Source: an uncultured Bacteroidia bacterium
GTDB taxonomy: Bacteria > Bacteroidota > Bacteroidia > Bacteroidales > UBA932
Direction: 5' to 3'
Length of the DNA stretch: 54,185 nt
Assembly: GCA_902789435.1 (NCBI GenBank)
Contig: CADAOA010000004.1
Coordinates: forward strand, 1-54,185
Shown here: positions 8,942 to 16,915 of the stretch, in pieces
How the letters are laid out: each line of letters begins with the position of its first letter
How positions within the stretch are numbered: position 1 is the first letter of the stretch
Notes under the pieces: generated by a model
Told to the model about the DNA's origin: nothing
The model's input: only the letters and a program-made list of their open reading frames with translations
The model's database searches: none
Program-made: the position numbers and the translations under genes

Positions 8942-10891
8942 ATGTCAGATACAAAACTTATATCCAATATTCCTGACGGTCCGCTGTCGGAAAAATGGAA
9001 AAAGCGTAAGGCAGAAATTAAGGTTGTGAGTCCTGCAAACAAGAGAAAACTGGAAGTTATCGTTGTGGGAACCGGCCTTGCAGGAGCGTCTGCCGCAGCC
9101 TCTCTCGGAGAGATGGGCTACAATGTAAAGATCTTCTGCATCAGCGATTCTCCAAGAAGAGCCCACTCTATTGCAGCTCAGGGAGGTATCAATGCAGCAA
9201 AGAACTATCAGAACGACAATGACTCCATCTATCGCCTGTTCGTTGATACTGTAAAGGGAGGAGACTTCCGCAGCCGCGAGGCAAACGTTTACCGCCTTGC
9301 CGAGGTTAGCAACCTCATCATAGACCATTGTGTTGCACAGGGAGTTCCTTTCGCAAGGGAATACGGCGGACTGCTGGCCAACCGTTCATTCGGAGGTGCT
9401 CAGGTTAGCCGTACATTCTATGCAAGGGGCCAGACCGGACAGCAGCTGCTTCTGGGTGCATACGCATCCCTGAACAAGGAAATCAAGAACGGTACGGTAA
9501 AGAGCTATCCAAGACACGAGATGCTGGACCTGGTTCTGATCAACGGCCAGGCAAAGGGTATCATCGCCCGTAACATTGCAACCGGAGAAATCGAGAGATT
9601 CGGAGCTCACGCAGTCGTTATCGCAACCGGCGGTTACGGAAACGTTTACTTCCTGTCCACCAACGCCATGAACTCCAACGGAAGTGCCGCTTGGCAGTGC
9701 TACAAGAAGGGCGCTTTCTTCGGAAACCCTTGCTTCGCGCAGATCCACCCTACCTGTATTCCGGTTCACGGAACCCAGCAGTGCAAGCTTACCCTTATGA
9801 GCGAGTCGCTGAGAAACGACGGAAGAATTTGGGTTCCTAAAAAGATGGAAGACGTGCTCAAACTCCGCAAGGGAGAGATCAAGGCTTCCCAGATTCCTGA
9901 AGAAGACCGCGACTACTATCTGGAAAGAAGATATCCAGCATTCGGAAACCTTGTTCCTCGTGATATCGCTTCACGTGCGGCAAAGGAAAGATGCGATGCC
10001 GGATACGGCGTGAACGAGACCGGAAAGGCAGTGTTCCTGGACTTCAAGACCGCCATCGAAAGGCTCGGCGAAGACAAGATCCGCGAGCGTTACGGCAACC
10101 TCTTCCAGATGTATGAGGAAATCACGGACGTGAATGCTTACAAAGAACCGATGATGATTTACCCTGCTATCCACTACACGATGGGAGGTCTCTGGGTTGA
10201 CTATGACCTTCAGACTACCATCCCTGGACTGTTTGCAATCGGCGAGGCCAACTTCTCAGACCACGGCGGAAACCGTCTTGGAGCATCCGCTCTGATGCAG
10301 GGTCTGGCAGACGGATATTTCATACTGCCTTACACTATCGGCGGATATCTTGCCAAGAAGATCCAGGAGCCTAAGACAGATATCAACGCTCCTGAGTTTG
10401 ACGAGGCCGAGAAGGCTGTCAAGGAACGTATTGCAAAACTGTTTGCAATCAAGGGAAAGAAATCTCCTGACGAAATCCACAAGGAACTTGGAAACATCAT
10501 GTGGGAATATGTCGGAATGGGACGTACAGAAGAGGGCCTGAAGAAGGCTATCGTTGAAATCAAGCGCCTGAAGGAAGAGTTCTGGAAGAACGTTTATGTT
10601 TCCGGAGAAAACGGAGAGTTCAACCAGGAGCTCGAGAAGGCCATGAGGCTTGCAGACTTCTTCGAGATCGGCGACCTTATGGCTCGCGACGCTCTCAACA
10701 GAAGGGAAAGCTGCGGCGGACACTTCAGAGAGGAGATGCAGACCGAAGAGGGTGAGGCAAAGCGTGACGACGAGAACTTCATGTATGTTTCAGCCTGGGA
10801 ATACAAGGGTGAGGACAAGGAGCCTGAACTCCACAAGGAACCTCTTGTATATGAAGGAATTAAAGTAGCAACCAGAAATTATAAAGACTAG
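8942..10891 (+). CDS. frdA: Fumarate reductase / succinate dehydrogenase flavoprotein subunit
   Basis: Catalytic subunit of complex II, interconverting fumarate and succinate at a covalently bound FAD on the cytoplasmic face of the membrane. The 649-residue length is normal for the Bacteroidota type. The dinucleotide fold [15 protein letters not shown] is at about residues 43-57. [11 protein letters not shown] follows, with His75 as the expected FAD attachment site. The substrate region HPTCIP and the capping-domain sequence [13 protein letters not shown] are present. frdB follows after three bases. In anaerobic Bacteroidales the enzyme runs as a menaquinone-dependent fumarate reductase; direction cannot be told from sequence. 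The cytochrome b subunit gene normally just upstream is absent: the preceding gene is an unrelated DUF4251 protein on the other strand. Confidence 0.95.
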   Translation: MSDTKLISNIPDGPLSEKWKKRKAEIKVVSPANKRKLEVIVVGTGLAGASAAASLGEMGYNVKIFCISDSPRRAHSIAAQGGINAAKNYQNDNDSIYRLFVDTVKGGDFRSREANVYRLAEVSNLIIDHCVAQGVPFAREYGGLLANRSFGGAQVSRTFYARGQTGQQLLLGAYASLNKEIKNGTVKSYPRHEMLDLVLINGQAKGIIARNIATGEIERFGAHAVVIATGGYGNVYFLSTNAMNSNGSAAWQCYKKGAFFGNPCFAQIHPTCIPVHGTQQCKLTLMSESLRNDGRIWVPKKMEDVLKLRKGEIKASQIPEEDRDYYLERRYPAFGNLVPRDIASRAAKERCDAGYGVNETGKAVFLDFKTAIERLGEDKIRERYGNLFQMYEEITDVNAYKEPMMIYPAIHYTMGGLWVDYDLQTTIPGLFAIGEANFSDHGGNRLGASALMQGLADGYFILPYTIGGYLAKKIQEPKTDINAPEFDEAEKAVKERIAKLFAIKGKKSPDEIHKELGNIMWEYVGMGRTEEGLKKAIVEIKRLKEEFWKNVYVSGENGEFNQELEKAMRLADFFEIGDLMARDALNRRESCGGHFREEMQTEEGEAKRDDENFMYVSAWEYKGEDKEPELHKEPLVYEGIKVATRNYKD

Positions 10892-10894
10892 TCT

Positions 10895-11725
10895 ATGAAA
10901 TTCACTATAAAAGTTTGGAGACAGAAAAATGCCAAGACAAAAGGGCATTTTGAGACTTATAAGGTTGACAACATAAGTCCTGATTCTTCCTTCCTTGAGA
11001 TGCTTGACATTCTCAACGACCAGCTGGTTCACCAGAACTCCGATCCTGTTGCTTTCAGCAAAGGATGCGAAGGTGGCGAGGCTTGCTCAGGCGAGAAATA
11101 CAAACAGGCCAAGGCAGCCGGCAAGGCTCTTCCTATCAGCTTTGACCACGACTGCCGTGAGGGTATCTGCGGAGCTTGCTCCCTGTACATCAACGGAAGG
11201 GCCCACGGTCCTGAGAACGAGGTAACAACCTGCCAGCTGTTCATGCGCAAGTTCAAGGACGGCAGCACCATCACCATCGAACCTTGGAGAAGTGCAGCTT
11301 TCCCTGTAATCAAGGACCTTGTAGTAGACCGCAGCGCCCTTGACAAGATCATGCAGGCCGGCGGTTTCGTGGATGTAAGGACCGGAAGCGCCCAGGATGC
11401 CAACAGCATCCTCATTCCTAAGGAAAAGGCAGACGAGAGTATGGACGCTGCAAGCTGCATCGGATGCGGTGCCTGCGTTGCAACCTGCAAGAACGGTTCT
11501 GCAATGCTGTTCATCGGCGCAAGGGTCAGCTCCCTGGCTCTCCTTCCTCAGGGAAAGGTAGAGAGCACCAGAAGGGCCATCAACATGATCGCCAAGATGG
11601 ACGAACTCGGATTCGGTAACTGCACCAACACCAGGGCTTGCGAAATGGAGTGCCCTAAGCATGTGACTATCAGCCATATTGCAAGGCTTAACCGCGAGTT
11701 CCTGAAAGGCTACCTGAAAAAGTAA
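10895..11725 (+). CDS. frdB: Fumarate reductase / succinate dehydrogenase iron-sulfur subunit
   Basis: Electron-transfer subunit linking FrdA's flavin to the membrane quinone site. Three cluster motifs are visible in the 276 residues. CREGICGAC with a later Cys113 (Cys87, 92, 95, 113) binds the [2Fe-2S] cluster. [11 protein letters not shown] (Cys188, 191, 194, 198) is the first half of the C-terminal ferredoxin-like domain, and [11 protein letters not shown] (Cys243, 249, 253) completes the [4Fe-4S] and [3Fe-4S] sites. The ATG is three bases after the frdA stop, so the two are translated from one message. The bidirectional terminator at 11746-11772 ends the transcript. No membrane-anchor gene follows. 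Confidence 0.95.
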   Translation: MKFTIKVWRQKNAKTKGHFETYKVDNISPDSSFLEMLDILNDQLVHQNSDPVAFSKGCEGGEACSGEKYKQAKAAGKALPISFDHDCREGICGACSLYINGRAHGPENEVTTCQLFMRKFKDGSTITIEPWRSAAFPVIKDLVVDRSALDKIMQAGGFVDVRTGSAQDANSILIPKEKADESMDAASCIGCGACVATCKNGSAMLFIGARVSSLALLPQGKVESTRRAINMIAKMDELGFGNCTNTRACEMECPKHVTISHIARLNREFLKGYLKK

Positions 11726-11745
11726 AGACCGCGTTGTCAAAATGA

Positions 11746-11772
11746 AATAGCCGCTGAATCCCAGCGGCTATT
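11746..11772. terminator. Bidirectional rho-independent terminator, frdB / hflX
   Basis: AATAGCCGCTG (11746-11756) and CAGCGGCTATT (11762-11772) form a perfect 11-bp stem with loop AATCC, followed by a T-run; A residues on the other side serve hflX. Confidence 0.9.
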
Positions 11773-11775
11773 TTT

Positions 11776-12969
11776 TTATTCAAACTCAAGCTCGTCAAAG
11801 TTCTGCCAGAGAAAGCCGGTGAAAGGATATCTGCCCCTTATGGTTTCACCGACCATATTATAGAGGTCGTTTCTTAATTTGTCTATCCCGATCTTTTCCT
11901 TGGCGGAGATGAAGATTGCAGGAGAGTTTTCCTTTGCAACCCAGGATTCTTCGAGCTGACGGAGCGAGATGTTGCCGGGGCGGTCCTCACTGAGGTCGAA
12001 TTCGCTCTTTGGCTTGAACTTATATGCGTCTATCTTGTTGAAAACCATAAAGACAGGCTTGTTGGCCGCACCTATTTCCTCGAGGGTTTTCTTTACCACC
12101 TTTATCTGGTCTTCAAAGTTCGGATGGCTTACGTCCACCACGTGAAGCAGGAGGTCTGCTTCCCTGACTTCATCAAGGGTGCTTTTGAAAGATTCCACAA
12201 GCTGGTGAGGAAGTTTTCTGATGAAGCCTACGGTATCGCTGAGGAGGAAAGGAGTGTTGTCTATAACCACCTTTCTTACGGTTGTGTCCAGGGTGGCGAA
12301 GAGCTTGTTTTCCGCAAAGACCTGGCTCTTGGAAAGAAGGTTCATTATGGTGCTCTTTCCAACATTGGTATAGCCTACAAGCGAGACTCTTACCATGCTT
12401 CCGCGATGGCTTCTCTGGGTTGCCATCTGGCGGTCTATCTTCTTGAGCTGGTCTTTGAGCTGAGAGATCTTGTCCATTACTATACGGCGGTCTGTCTCCA
12501 GCTGTTTTTCACCGGCTCCGCCTCTTGTTCCGCGACCTCCACGCTGCCTTTCCAGGTGGCTCCACATACCGGTAAGCCTCGGGAGAATATACTGGTATCT
12601 TGCAAGCTGGACCTGGGTTTTGGCATAAGCAGTCTGGGCCCTCATCGCGAAAATATCCAGAATCAAAGACGTGCGGTCCAGAATGGAGCAGTTAAGCTCT
12701 TTTTCAAGATTTCTCACCTGGGCGCCGGAAAGCTCATCGTCGAACACGGCCAGAGGTATCTCGTTCTGGGCGATGTATTCCTTTATCTCCTGAAGCTTGC
12801 CCTTGCCCACGTATGTGCTGGAATTCGGCTTGTCTATTCTCTGCAAAAACCTCTTGACACCTTCTATAGAAGCTGTCATGGCCAGAAACTCCAGCTCGTC
12901 CAGATATTCGTTTGCCTGAAACTCCGTGATATCAGGAGTCACAGCGCTTATCAAAATAGCTTTCTCCAT
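11776..12969 (-). CDS. hflX: Ribosome-associated GTPase HflX
   Basis: HflX is a GTPase that binds the 50S subunit and splits stalled or hibernating ribosomes, for instance after heat stress. The 397 residues carry the glycine-rich HflX domain (THR..YVGKGKL region; here SSTYVGKGKLQEIKEY). A coiled linker with RGGRGTRGGAGEKQLETDRR, a family hallmark, follows. The G domain has G1 GYTNVGKST, G3 DTVGFIRKLP and G4 NKID. The stop codon lies directly beside the shared terminator with frdB. The gene diverges from the P1-family peptidase. A TAnnTTTG element for hflX itself was not found in the 50-bp spacer. Confidence 0.96.
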   Translation of the reverse strand: MEKAILISAVTPDITEFQANEYLDELEFLAMTASIEGVKRFLQRIDKPNSSTYVGKGKLQEIKEYIAQNEIPLAVFDDELSGAQVRNLEKELNCSILDRTSLILDIFAMRAQTAYAKTQVQLARYQYILPRLTGMWSHLERQRGGRGTRGGAGEKQLETDRRIVMDKISQLKDQLKKIDRQMATQRSHRGSMVRVSLVGYTNVGKSTIMNLLSKSQVFAENKLFATLDTTVRKVVIDNTPFLLSDTVGFIRKLPHQLVESFKSTLDEVREADLLLHVVDVSHPNFEDQIKVVKKTLEEIGAANKPVFMVFNKIDAYKFKPKSEFDLSEDRPGNISLRQLEESWVAKENSPAIFISAKEKIGIDKLRNDLYNMVGETIRGRYPFTGFLWQNFDELEFE

Positions 12970-12999
12970 AAACCGGGTGCAAGTTACTTATTTTTAAAC

Positions 13000-13007
13000 T
13001 AAATTTG
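13000..13007 (+). promoter_or_regulatory. -7 element of the P1-family peptidase gene
   Basis: TAAATTTG overlaps the GTG at 13007 that would open the longest frame, which rules that GTG out as the start and favours an ATG at 13022 or 13031. Confidence 0.45.
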
Positions 13008-13030
13008 TGTTAACAATTCAAATGCTTGTT

Positions 13031-14191
13031 ATGTTGAAAAAATCATTGTTTTTGTTTTTAGTTTTAGCTGTCGTTATGGGAAGCGTAACTGAATCATCTG
13101 CACAGAAAAAGAGAATGAGAGACTATGGTCTTTCATACGGAGTGTTCAAAACCGGACAATATAATGCCATCACCGATGTAGCGGGAGTTACCGTAGGCCA
13201 GGTAACACTGAATCAGGGAGAGGATATGCGAACCGGCGTAACCGCGATACTTCCACATCAGGGAAATATCTTCCGCAAGAAGGTTCCGGCAGCCATCTAT
13301 CTGGGCAACGGTTTCGGAAAACTTGCCGGCTACAGCCAGGTAAAAGAACTCGGAAACATAGAAACCCCTATCATATTGACAAATACGCTTAGCATTGCGG
13401 CGGGTCTTGACGGTATCATAACCCATACCATCAACCAGCCAGGCAACGAGAACGTCAGAAGCGTGAACGGAGTCGTGGGAGAAACTAACGACGGCGGCCT
13501 GAACAACATCAGGGCAAGATATGTGAAGCCTGAGCACGTGCTCCAGGCAATCGCCCAGGCAAAGGGCGGCCCTATGGAAGAAGGCTGCGTTGGAGCCGGA
13601 ACGGGCACGATCTGCTTCAGCTGGAAAGGCGGAATAGGCACCTCGTCAAGAGTGCTTCCGGCAGACCTTGGCGGATATACGGTCGGTGTTCTGGTACAGA
13701 CCAACTATGGCGGAATCCTGGAAATCTGCGGAGTGGAAGTAGGAAGAAAACTCAAGGACTATTCTTTCCGCAAGAGTGTAGAGGCTGAGGCTAAAAAGGA
13801 AGAGGCCAAGAAAGGCGACGGCTCCTGCATGATAGTGGTTGCAACGGATGCGCCCGTTGATGCCCGCCAGCTTGAAAGGATGGCAAAAAGAGCCTTCATG
13901 GCACTGGCCAAGACCGGAAGCTTTGCTTCCAACGGAAGCGGAGATTATGTTATAGCTTTCTCTGTCTGCCCGGAGAACCTCATAGAAGGAGAAGAGACCC
14001 ACACATTCAAGGTTCTGGACAATGACCAGATGTCCCCGATGTTCGAGGCGACAATTGAGGCAACTGCAGAGGCTCTGTGGAACAGCCTGTTTGCCGCAGA
14101 AACCACCAAAGGATACAACGGAAAGGTTATAGAGGCCCTGCCTGTGGAAAAGGTGGTGAAGATGATAAAGAAGGAAAAAGGCATCAAATAG
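13031..14191 (+). CDS. P1-family (S58, DmpA-like) peptidase, exported
   Basis: Exported member of the DmpA / L-aminopeptidase-D-esterase family, self-processing Ntn-type enzymes that remove N-terminal residues from peptides or act on amides and esters. A signal peptide (MLKKSLFLFLVLAVVMG, ending SSAQ) precedes the mature protein. The domain starts with GQYNAITDVAGVTVGQVTL, and the processing/nucleophile region SNGSGDYVIAFS is near residue 300. About 386 residues is normal. The start was taken at the ATG 13031, giving a typical signal peptide and a short leader after TAAATTTG; the ATG at 13022 is equally allowed. A strong terminator follows. Substrate is unknown. Confidence 0.85.
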   Translation: MLKKSLFLFLVLAVVMGSVTESSAQKKRMRDYGLSYGVFKTGQYNAITDVAGVTVGQVTLNQGEDMRTGVTAILPHQGNIFRKKVPAAIYLGNGFGKLAGYSQVKELGNIETPIILTNTLSIAAGLDGIITHTINQPGNENVRSVNGVVGETNDGGLNNIRARYVKPEHVLQAIAQAKGGPMEEGCVGAGTGTICFSWKGGIGTSSRVLPADLGGYTVGVLVQTNYGGILEICGVEVGRKLKDYSFRKSVEAEAKKEEAKKGDGSCMIVVATDAPVDARQLERMAKRAFMALAKTGSFASNGSGDYVIAFSVCPENLIEGEETHTFKVLDNDQMSPMFEATIEATAEALWNSLFAAETTKGYNGKVIEALPVEKVVKMIKKEKGIK

Positions 14192-14210
14192 TATCGCTTT
14201 TGTAAATAAA

Positions 14211-14244
14211 AAAATCGGGGGTGGTGTTTTCCATCCCCGATTTT
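14211..14244. terminator. Bidirectional rho-independent terminator
   Basis: AAAATCGGGGGTGG (14211-14224) pairs with CCATCCCCGATTTT (14231-14244) through one G-T wobble, loop TGTTTT. It ends the P1 peptidase gene and the minus-strand lipoprotein gene. Confidence 0.9.
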
Positions 14245-14261
14245 CTTTTAGGTTGCAGTAG

Positions 14262-14675
14262 TTATTCCGTAACTTTTTCTGCAGCCTGTTCTACAGCCTC
14301 GGCAGCATTCTCTACTGCTTCTTCTGCTTTCTCTCCAGCATCGTCGAACCAGCCCTTGATGTCGTTTACAACACCCTCAGCAGCTTCGTTGGCGAGCTTG
14401 CCGTAAATTTCGTCAAACTTTGCCTTGTTCTCGGTGTTCTTTGCATAGAAATCCTGGAACTCCTTGCTTACTTTCTCCATTTCCTTGCCGATTTCTCCAG
14501 CCTTGGAAAGCTTGAGGTGAGAAAGAGCGTCGGTCATTTCCTTTGTCTTCTGGGTCTGGAAATCCATGAGAGCCTTTGCGTCCTTCTCAGGATCACCGGT
14601 TGGCTTTACTCCACCGGAGGAGCAAGATGCCAGCAGGAAGCAGCAAGCAGCTGCGAGTAACAAAAATCTTTTCAT
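14262..14675 (-). CDS. Small helical lipoprotein, function unknown
   Basis: 137-residue lipoprotein of unrecognised family. The signal peptide (MKRFLLLAAACCFLLASC) ends in a clear lipobox, LASC, so Cys18 is the likely anchored residue. A short Ser-Gly-rich spacer follows. The rest is charged and mainly alpha-helical, with the alanine- and glutamate-rich C-terminus EKAEEAVENAAEAVEQAAEK likely to form an amphipathic helix or coiled coil. It lies downstream of tonB on the same strand (33 bases) and ends at the shared terminator. It may associate with the envelope or TonB machinery, but nothing beyond position supports that. Confidence 0.75.
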   Translation of the reverse strand: MKRFLLLAAACCFLLASCSSGGVKPTGDPEKDAKALMDFQTQKTKEMTDALSHLKLSKAGEIGKEMEKVSKEFQDFYAKNTENKAKFDEIYGKLANEAAEGVVNDIKGWFDDAGEKAEEAVENAAEAVEQAAEKVTE

Positions 14676-14708
14676 CGCGATAAAATATTAAGTTAAACAA
14701 CAATATAA

Positions 14709-15401
14709 CTATCTGAGCTGGAAGATGATAGGGAAGGTGTACTTAACCTTTACAGGTTTGTTCCTCTGCTTTCCAGGGCTCCATTTAGGAGACTTCTGGA
14801 TAACCCTTACGGCTTCCTTGTCCAATGAAGAGTCAACACCTCTGAGCACCTTGACATCCTTTACGCTACCGTCCTTGTCTATGGTGAACTGAACGGTTAC
14901 ACGACCCTGGATACCATTTTCCTTGGCGATTTCAGGATACTCGATATTGTCGTAAACCCATTTTGTAAACTCGTTAGCGTCTTTGCCCTGGAATGTAGGC
15001 TTGTCCTCTACGATTGCGAAAGGAATTTCTTCCTCAACCTCGACTTCCTCCTCTACTGGCTTTGCTTCAACGTAAGGCTTGATTTCAATCTTCTGGTCAG
15101 AGTCATCTGTACTGATGAAGTCAGTCTCAACCTTTACGTCGTTCTCCACGATCTGGAGTTCCTCTGTCATAACAGGCTCCTTGATCTGCTCTGGAGGTGG
15201 TGGAGGGGTTTCCTGGGTAATAGGAGCCTGCTCCTCGTCCGTGATGACGGTAGTGTTTGCAGCAAGGGAGCTGACTTCCTTGTCTGTGGTGCTCCACTCG
15301 AAAACGAGAAGAACCAGTGCAAGAGCGGCGATCAGACCAATCTCGCGGAACAGGGTTTTCTTGTTCTCAAGATTTGCTTTAGGGGATTTTTTGATTTCCA
15401 T
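14709..15401 (-). CDS. tonB: Energy transducer TonB
   Basis: TonB couples the inner-membrane proton motive force to outer-membrane receptors. The 230 residues show the expected plan. A short cytoplasmic N-terminus leads into a single membrane segment (about 22-39, IGLIAALALVLLVFEW). A proline- and glutamate-rich periplasm-spanning region follows (TQETPPPPPEQIKEP, then KPVEEEVEVEEE). The C-terminal TonB domain has VQFTIDKDGSVKDVKVLRG and the closing KWSPGKQRNKPVKVKYTFPI. No exbB/exbD genes are in the window. It starts 14 bases after the mdh stop codon, on the same strand, so read-through from mdh is likely. Confidence 0.92.
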   Translation of the reverse strand: MEIKKSPKANLENKKTLFREIGLIAALALVLLVFEWSTTDKEVSSLAANTTVITDEEQAPITQETPPPPPEQIKEPVMTEELQIVENDVKVETDFISTDDSDQKIEIKPYVEAKPVEEEVEVEEEIPFAIVEDKPTFQGKDANEFTKWVYDNIEYPEIAKENGIQGRVTVQFTIDKDGSVKDVKVLRGVDSSLDKEAVRVIQKSPKWSPGKQRNKPVKVKYTFPIIFQLR

Positions 15402-15415
15402 ATAACTAGTTGTTT

Positions 15416-16357
15416 TTAGATAATATTCTGTTCCTTAAGTACGTTTGCAGTGTTGCGGGTTGCATCTGCGCTGGCCTTGAAGAGAGCCTTTTCCTCATCG
15501 TTGAGTTCAAGTTCAACGATCTTTTCCCATCCGCCCTTTCCTACGATTGCAGGAACGCCGATGCAGAGGTCGTTCTCTCCATATTCGCCCTCGAGATAGC
15601 AGCAGCAAGGAATCATCTTCCTCTCGTTCATCACGATGGATTTGGCCATTGTGGCAGCACTCATTCCAGGAGCATACCATGCGCTGGTTCCCAGAAGTTT
15701 GGTAAGGGTTGCACCGCCAACCATTGTGTCAGAAACGACCTTGTCGCAAACCTCCTTGCTCAGAAGCTTGGTTACTGGGATTCCCTTGTAGGTTGCAAAA
15801 CGGATCAGAGGGATCATGGTCTTGTCTCCGTGTCCGCCGATAACCATACAGTCGATATCGCTTACAGGAACGTTCAGTGCCTGTGCAAGATAATAGGTGA
15901 AACGGCTGCTGTCCAGCTGTCCACCCATTCCTACGACCTGATGCTTAGGAAGGTTGTTCTTCTTCAGTGTAAGGTAAGTCATCGGATCCATAGGGTTTGC
16001 GATAACCATGATCACAGCCTTAGGAGAGTACTTGAGCACGTTCTCGGTAACGCTTGAAACGATCTTTGAATTGACTCCGATAAGTTCCTCTCTTGTCATA
16101 CCAGGTTTTCTAGGAATACCTGAAGTGATGATAACTACATCAGAATCTGCGGTTTTGGAATAATCATTCGTTACTCCGGTTATTTGTGTGTTTGTTCCGT
16201 ACTGCTTAGCGGCCTGCATCATATCCATAGCCTTTCCTTCGGAGATACCCTCTTTGATATCCAGAAGCACGATCTCAGAGCAGAAATTCAGGTGAAGCAT
16301 TGCCTCTACGCATGAAGCGCCAACATTACCGGCGCCAATAACAGATACTTTAGCCAT
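15416..16357 (-). CDS. mdh: Malate dehydrogenase
   Basis: NAD-dependent malate dehydrogenase of the lactate-dehydrogenase-like type, interconverting oxaloacetate and malate. In anaerobic Bacteroidales it works on the reductive branch leading to fumarate, which FrdAB then reduces. The N-terminal Rossmann motif VIGAGNVGASC is at residues 5-15. ITSGIPRKPGMTREELIGVN carries the substrate-binding arginines, and GGHGDKTMIPL holds the catalytic histidine. The length of 313 residues is standard. A TAACTTTG element at 16388-16395 lies about 30 bases upstream and overlaps an 8-bp inverted repeat, suggesting regulated transcription. Confidence 0.95.
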   Translation of the reverse strand: MAKVSVIGAGNVGASCVEAMLHLNFCSEIVLLDIKEGISEGKAMDMMQAAKQYGTNTQITGVTNDYSKTADSDVVIITSGIPRKPGMTREELIGVNSKIVSSVTENVLKYSPKAVIMVIANPMDPMTYLTLKKNNLPKHQVVGMGGQLDSSRFTYYLAQALNVPVSDIDCMVIGGHGDKTMIPLIRFATYKGIPVTKLLSKEVCDKVVSDTMVGGATLTKLLGTSAWYAPGMSAATMAKSIVMNERKMIPCCCYLEGEYGENDLCIGVPAIVGKGGWEKIVELELNDEEKALFKASADATRNTANVLKEQNII

Positions 16358-16374
16358 AAACTCTATTTTTTAGA

Positions 16375-16382
16375 TAAATTTG
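16375..16382 (+). promoter_or_regulatory. Possible -7 element of ybeY-mnmG
   Basis: TAAATTTG followed by CAG fits the extended element seen elsewhere in the window; the ybeY ATG is 59 bases downstream. Confidence 0.4.
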
Positions 16383-16387
16383 CAGCA

Positions 16388-16395
16388 CAAAGTTA
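16388..16395 (-). promoter_or_regulatory. -7 element of mdh
   Basis: TAACTTTG on the minus strand fits TAnnTTTG, 30 bases upstream of the mdh ATG. Its first bases are shared with the adjoining inverted repeat. Confidence 0.45.
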
Positions 16396-16410
16396 TCTGT
16401 TTACAGATAA
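16393..16410. repeat. Perfect 8-bp inverted repeat, operator-like
   Basis: TTATCTGT-TT-ACAGATAA lies between divergent mdh and ybeY. It overlaps the mdh -7 element by three bases and covers the upstream promoter side, where a dimeric repressor would act. It is too short in loop and has no T-run, so it is not a terminator. Confidence 0.5.
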
Positions 16411-16441
16411 AAGAGAAAAAGACAATATCAATAAAATATCA

Positions 16442-16909
16442 ATGTTGCGTTTCACAGACAACGATGTAAAAAGCCGGCTTAAGGGCAAGGCTGAGATAAA
16501 AAAGTGGATTGGCCGCATCCTCAGCGACAGGGATTATGTCCAGGGAGAGATAAATGTCATACTCTGCTCGGACAAATTCATCCTGGACCTGAACAAAAGC
16601 TCGCTCGGGCACGATTATTACACGGACATCATCACCTTCGACTATTGTCAGGGCAATGTCGTCAGCGGGGATCTGTATATAAGCCTGGACACAGTTCTGG
16701 CAAATTCCGGAACCTACCGCCAGATGTTCTCCCCTGCTTTCAAGTGTGAACTTCTAAGGGTAATCATTCACGGAATACTCCACCTTAGCGGGGAAGACGA
16801 CGTTACTCCTTACCGTCAGAAAAAGATGAGAAGCGCTGAAAACGCAGCTCTGAAACTTCTGGTTTCGGAGTTCGATGTTGATAAGATAGAAGTCGGATAC
16901 AAAGGTTAG
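16442..16909 (+). CDS. ybeY: Endoribonuclease YbeY (rRNA maturation)
   Basis: YbeY is a metal-dependent RNase involved in 16S rRNA 3'-end maturation and ribosome quality control. The 155 residues include FDYCQGNVVSGDLYIS and the zinc-site region IIHGILHLSGEDD. His110 and His114 of the HGxLH motif are present, but the third position, usually His in GYDH, is Asp120 here. As far as I recall, Bacteroidota YbeY proteins commonly lack that third His, so this need not mean loss of function. The gene lies six bases before mnmG and both are probably one transcript. Confidence 0.88.
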   Translation: MLRFTDNDVKSRLKGKAEIKKWIGRILSDRDYVQGEINVILCSDKFILDLNKSSLGHDYYTDIITFDYCQGNVVSGDLYISLDTVLANSGTYRQMFSPAFKCELLRVIIHGILHLSGEDDVTPYRQKKMRSAENAALKLLVSEFDVDKIEVGYKG

Positions 16910-16915
16910 GATTCC

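Noticed and set aside
9764-9776. GGTTCACGGAACC palindrome within frdA, considered as another ParB-type site
   Set aside because: It is 13 bp, lacks the TGTT...AACA ends and differs in its core from the two identical parS-like copies.
13007-13030. GTG start at 13007 for the P1-family peptidase
   Set aside because: The GTG is the last base of, and runs out of, the TAAATTTG promoter element, so it would lie upstream of the transcript.
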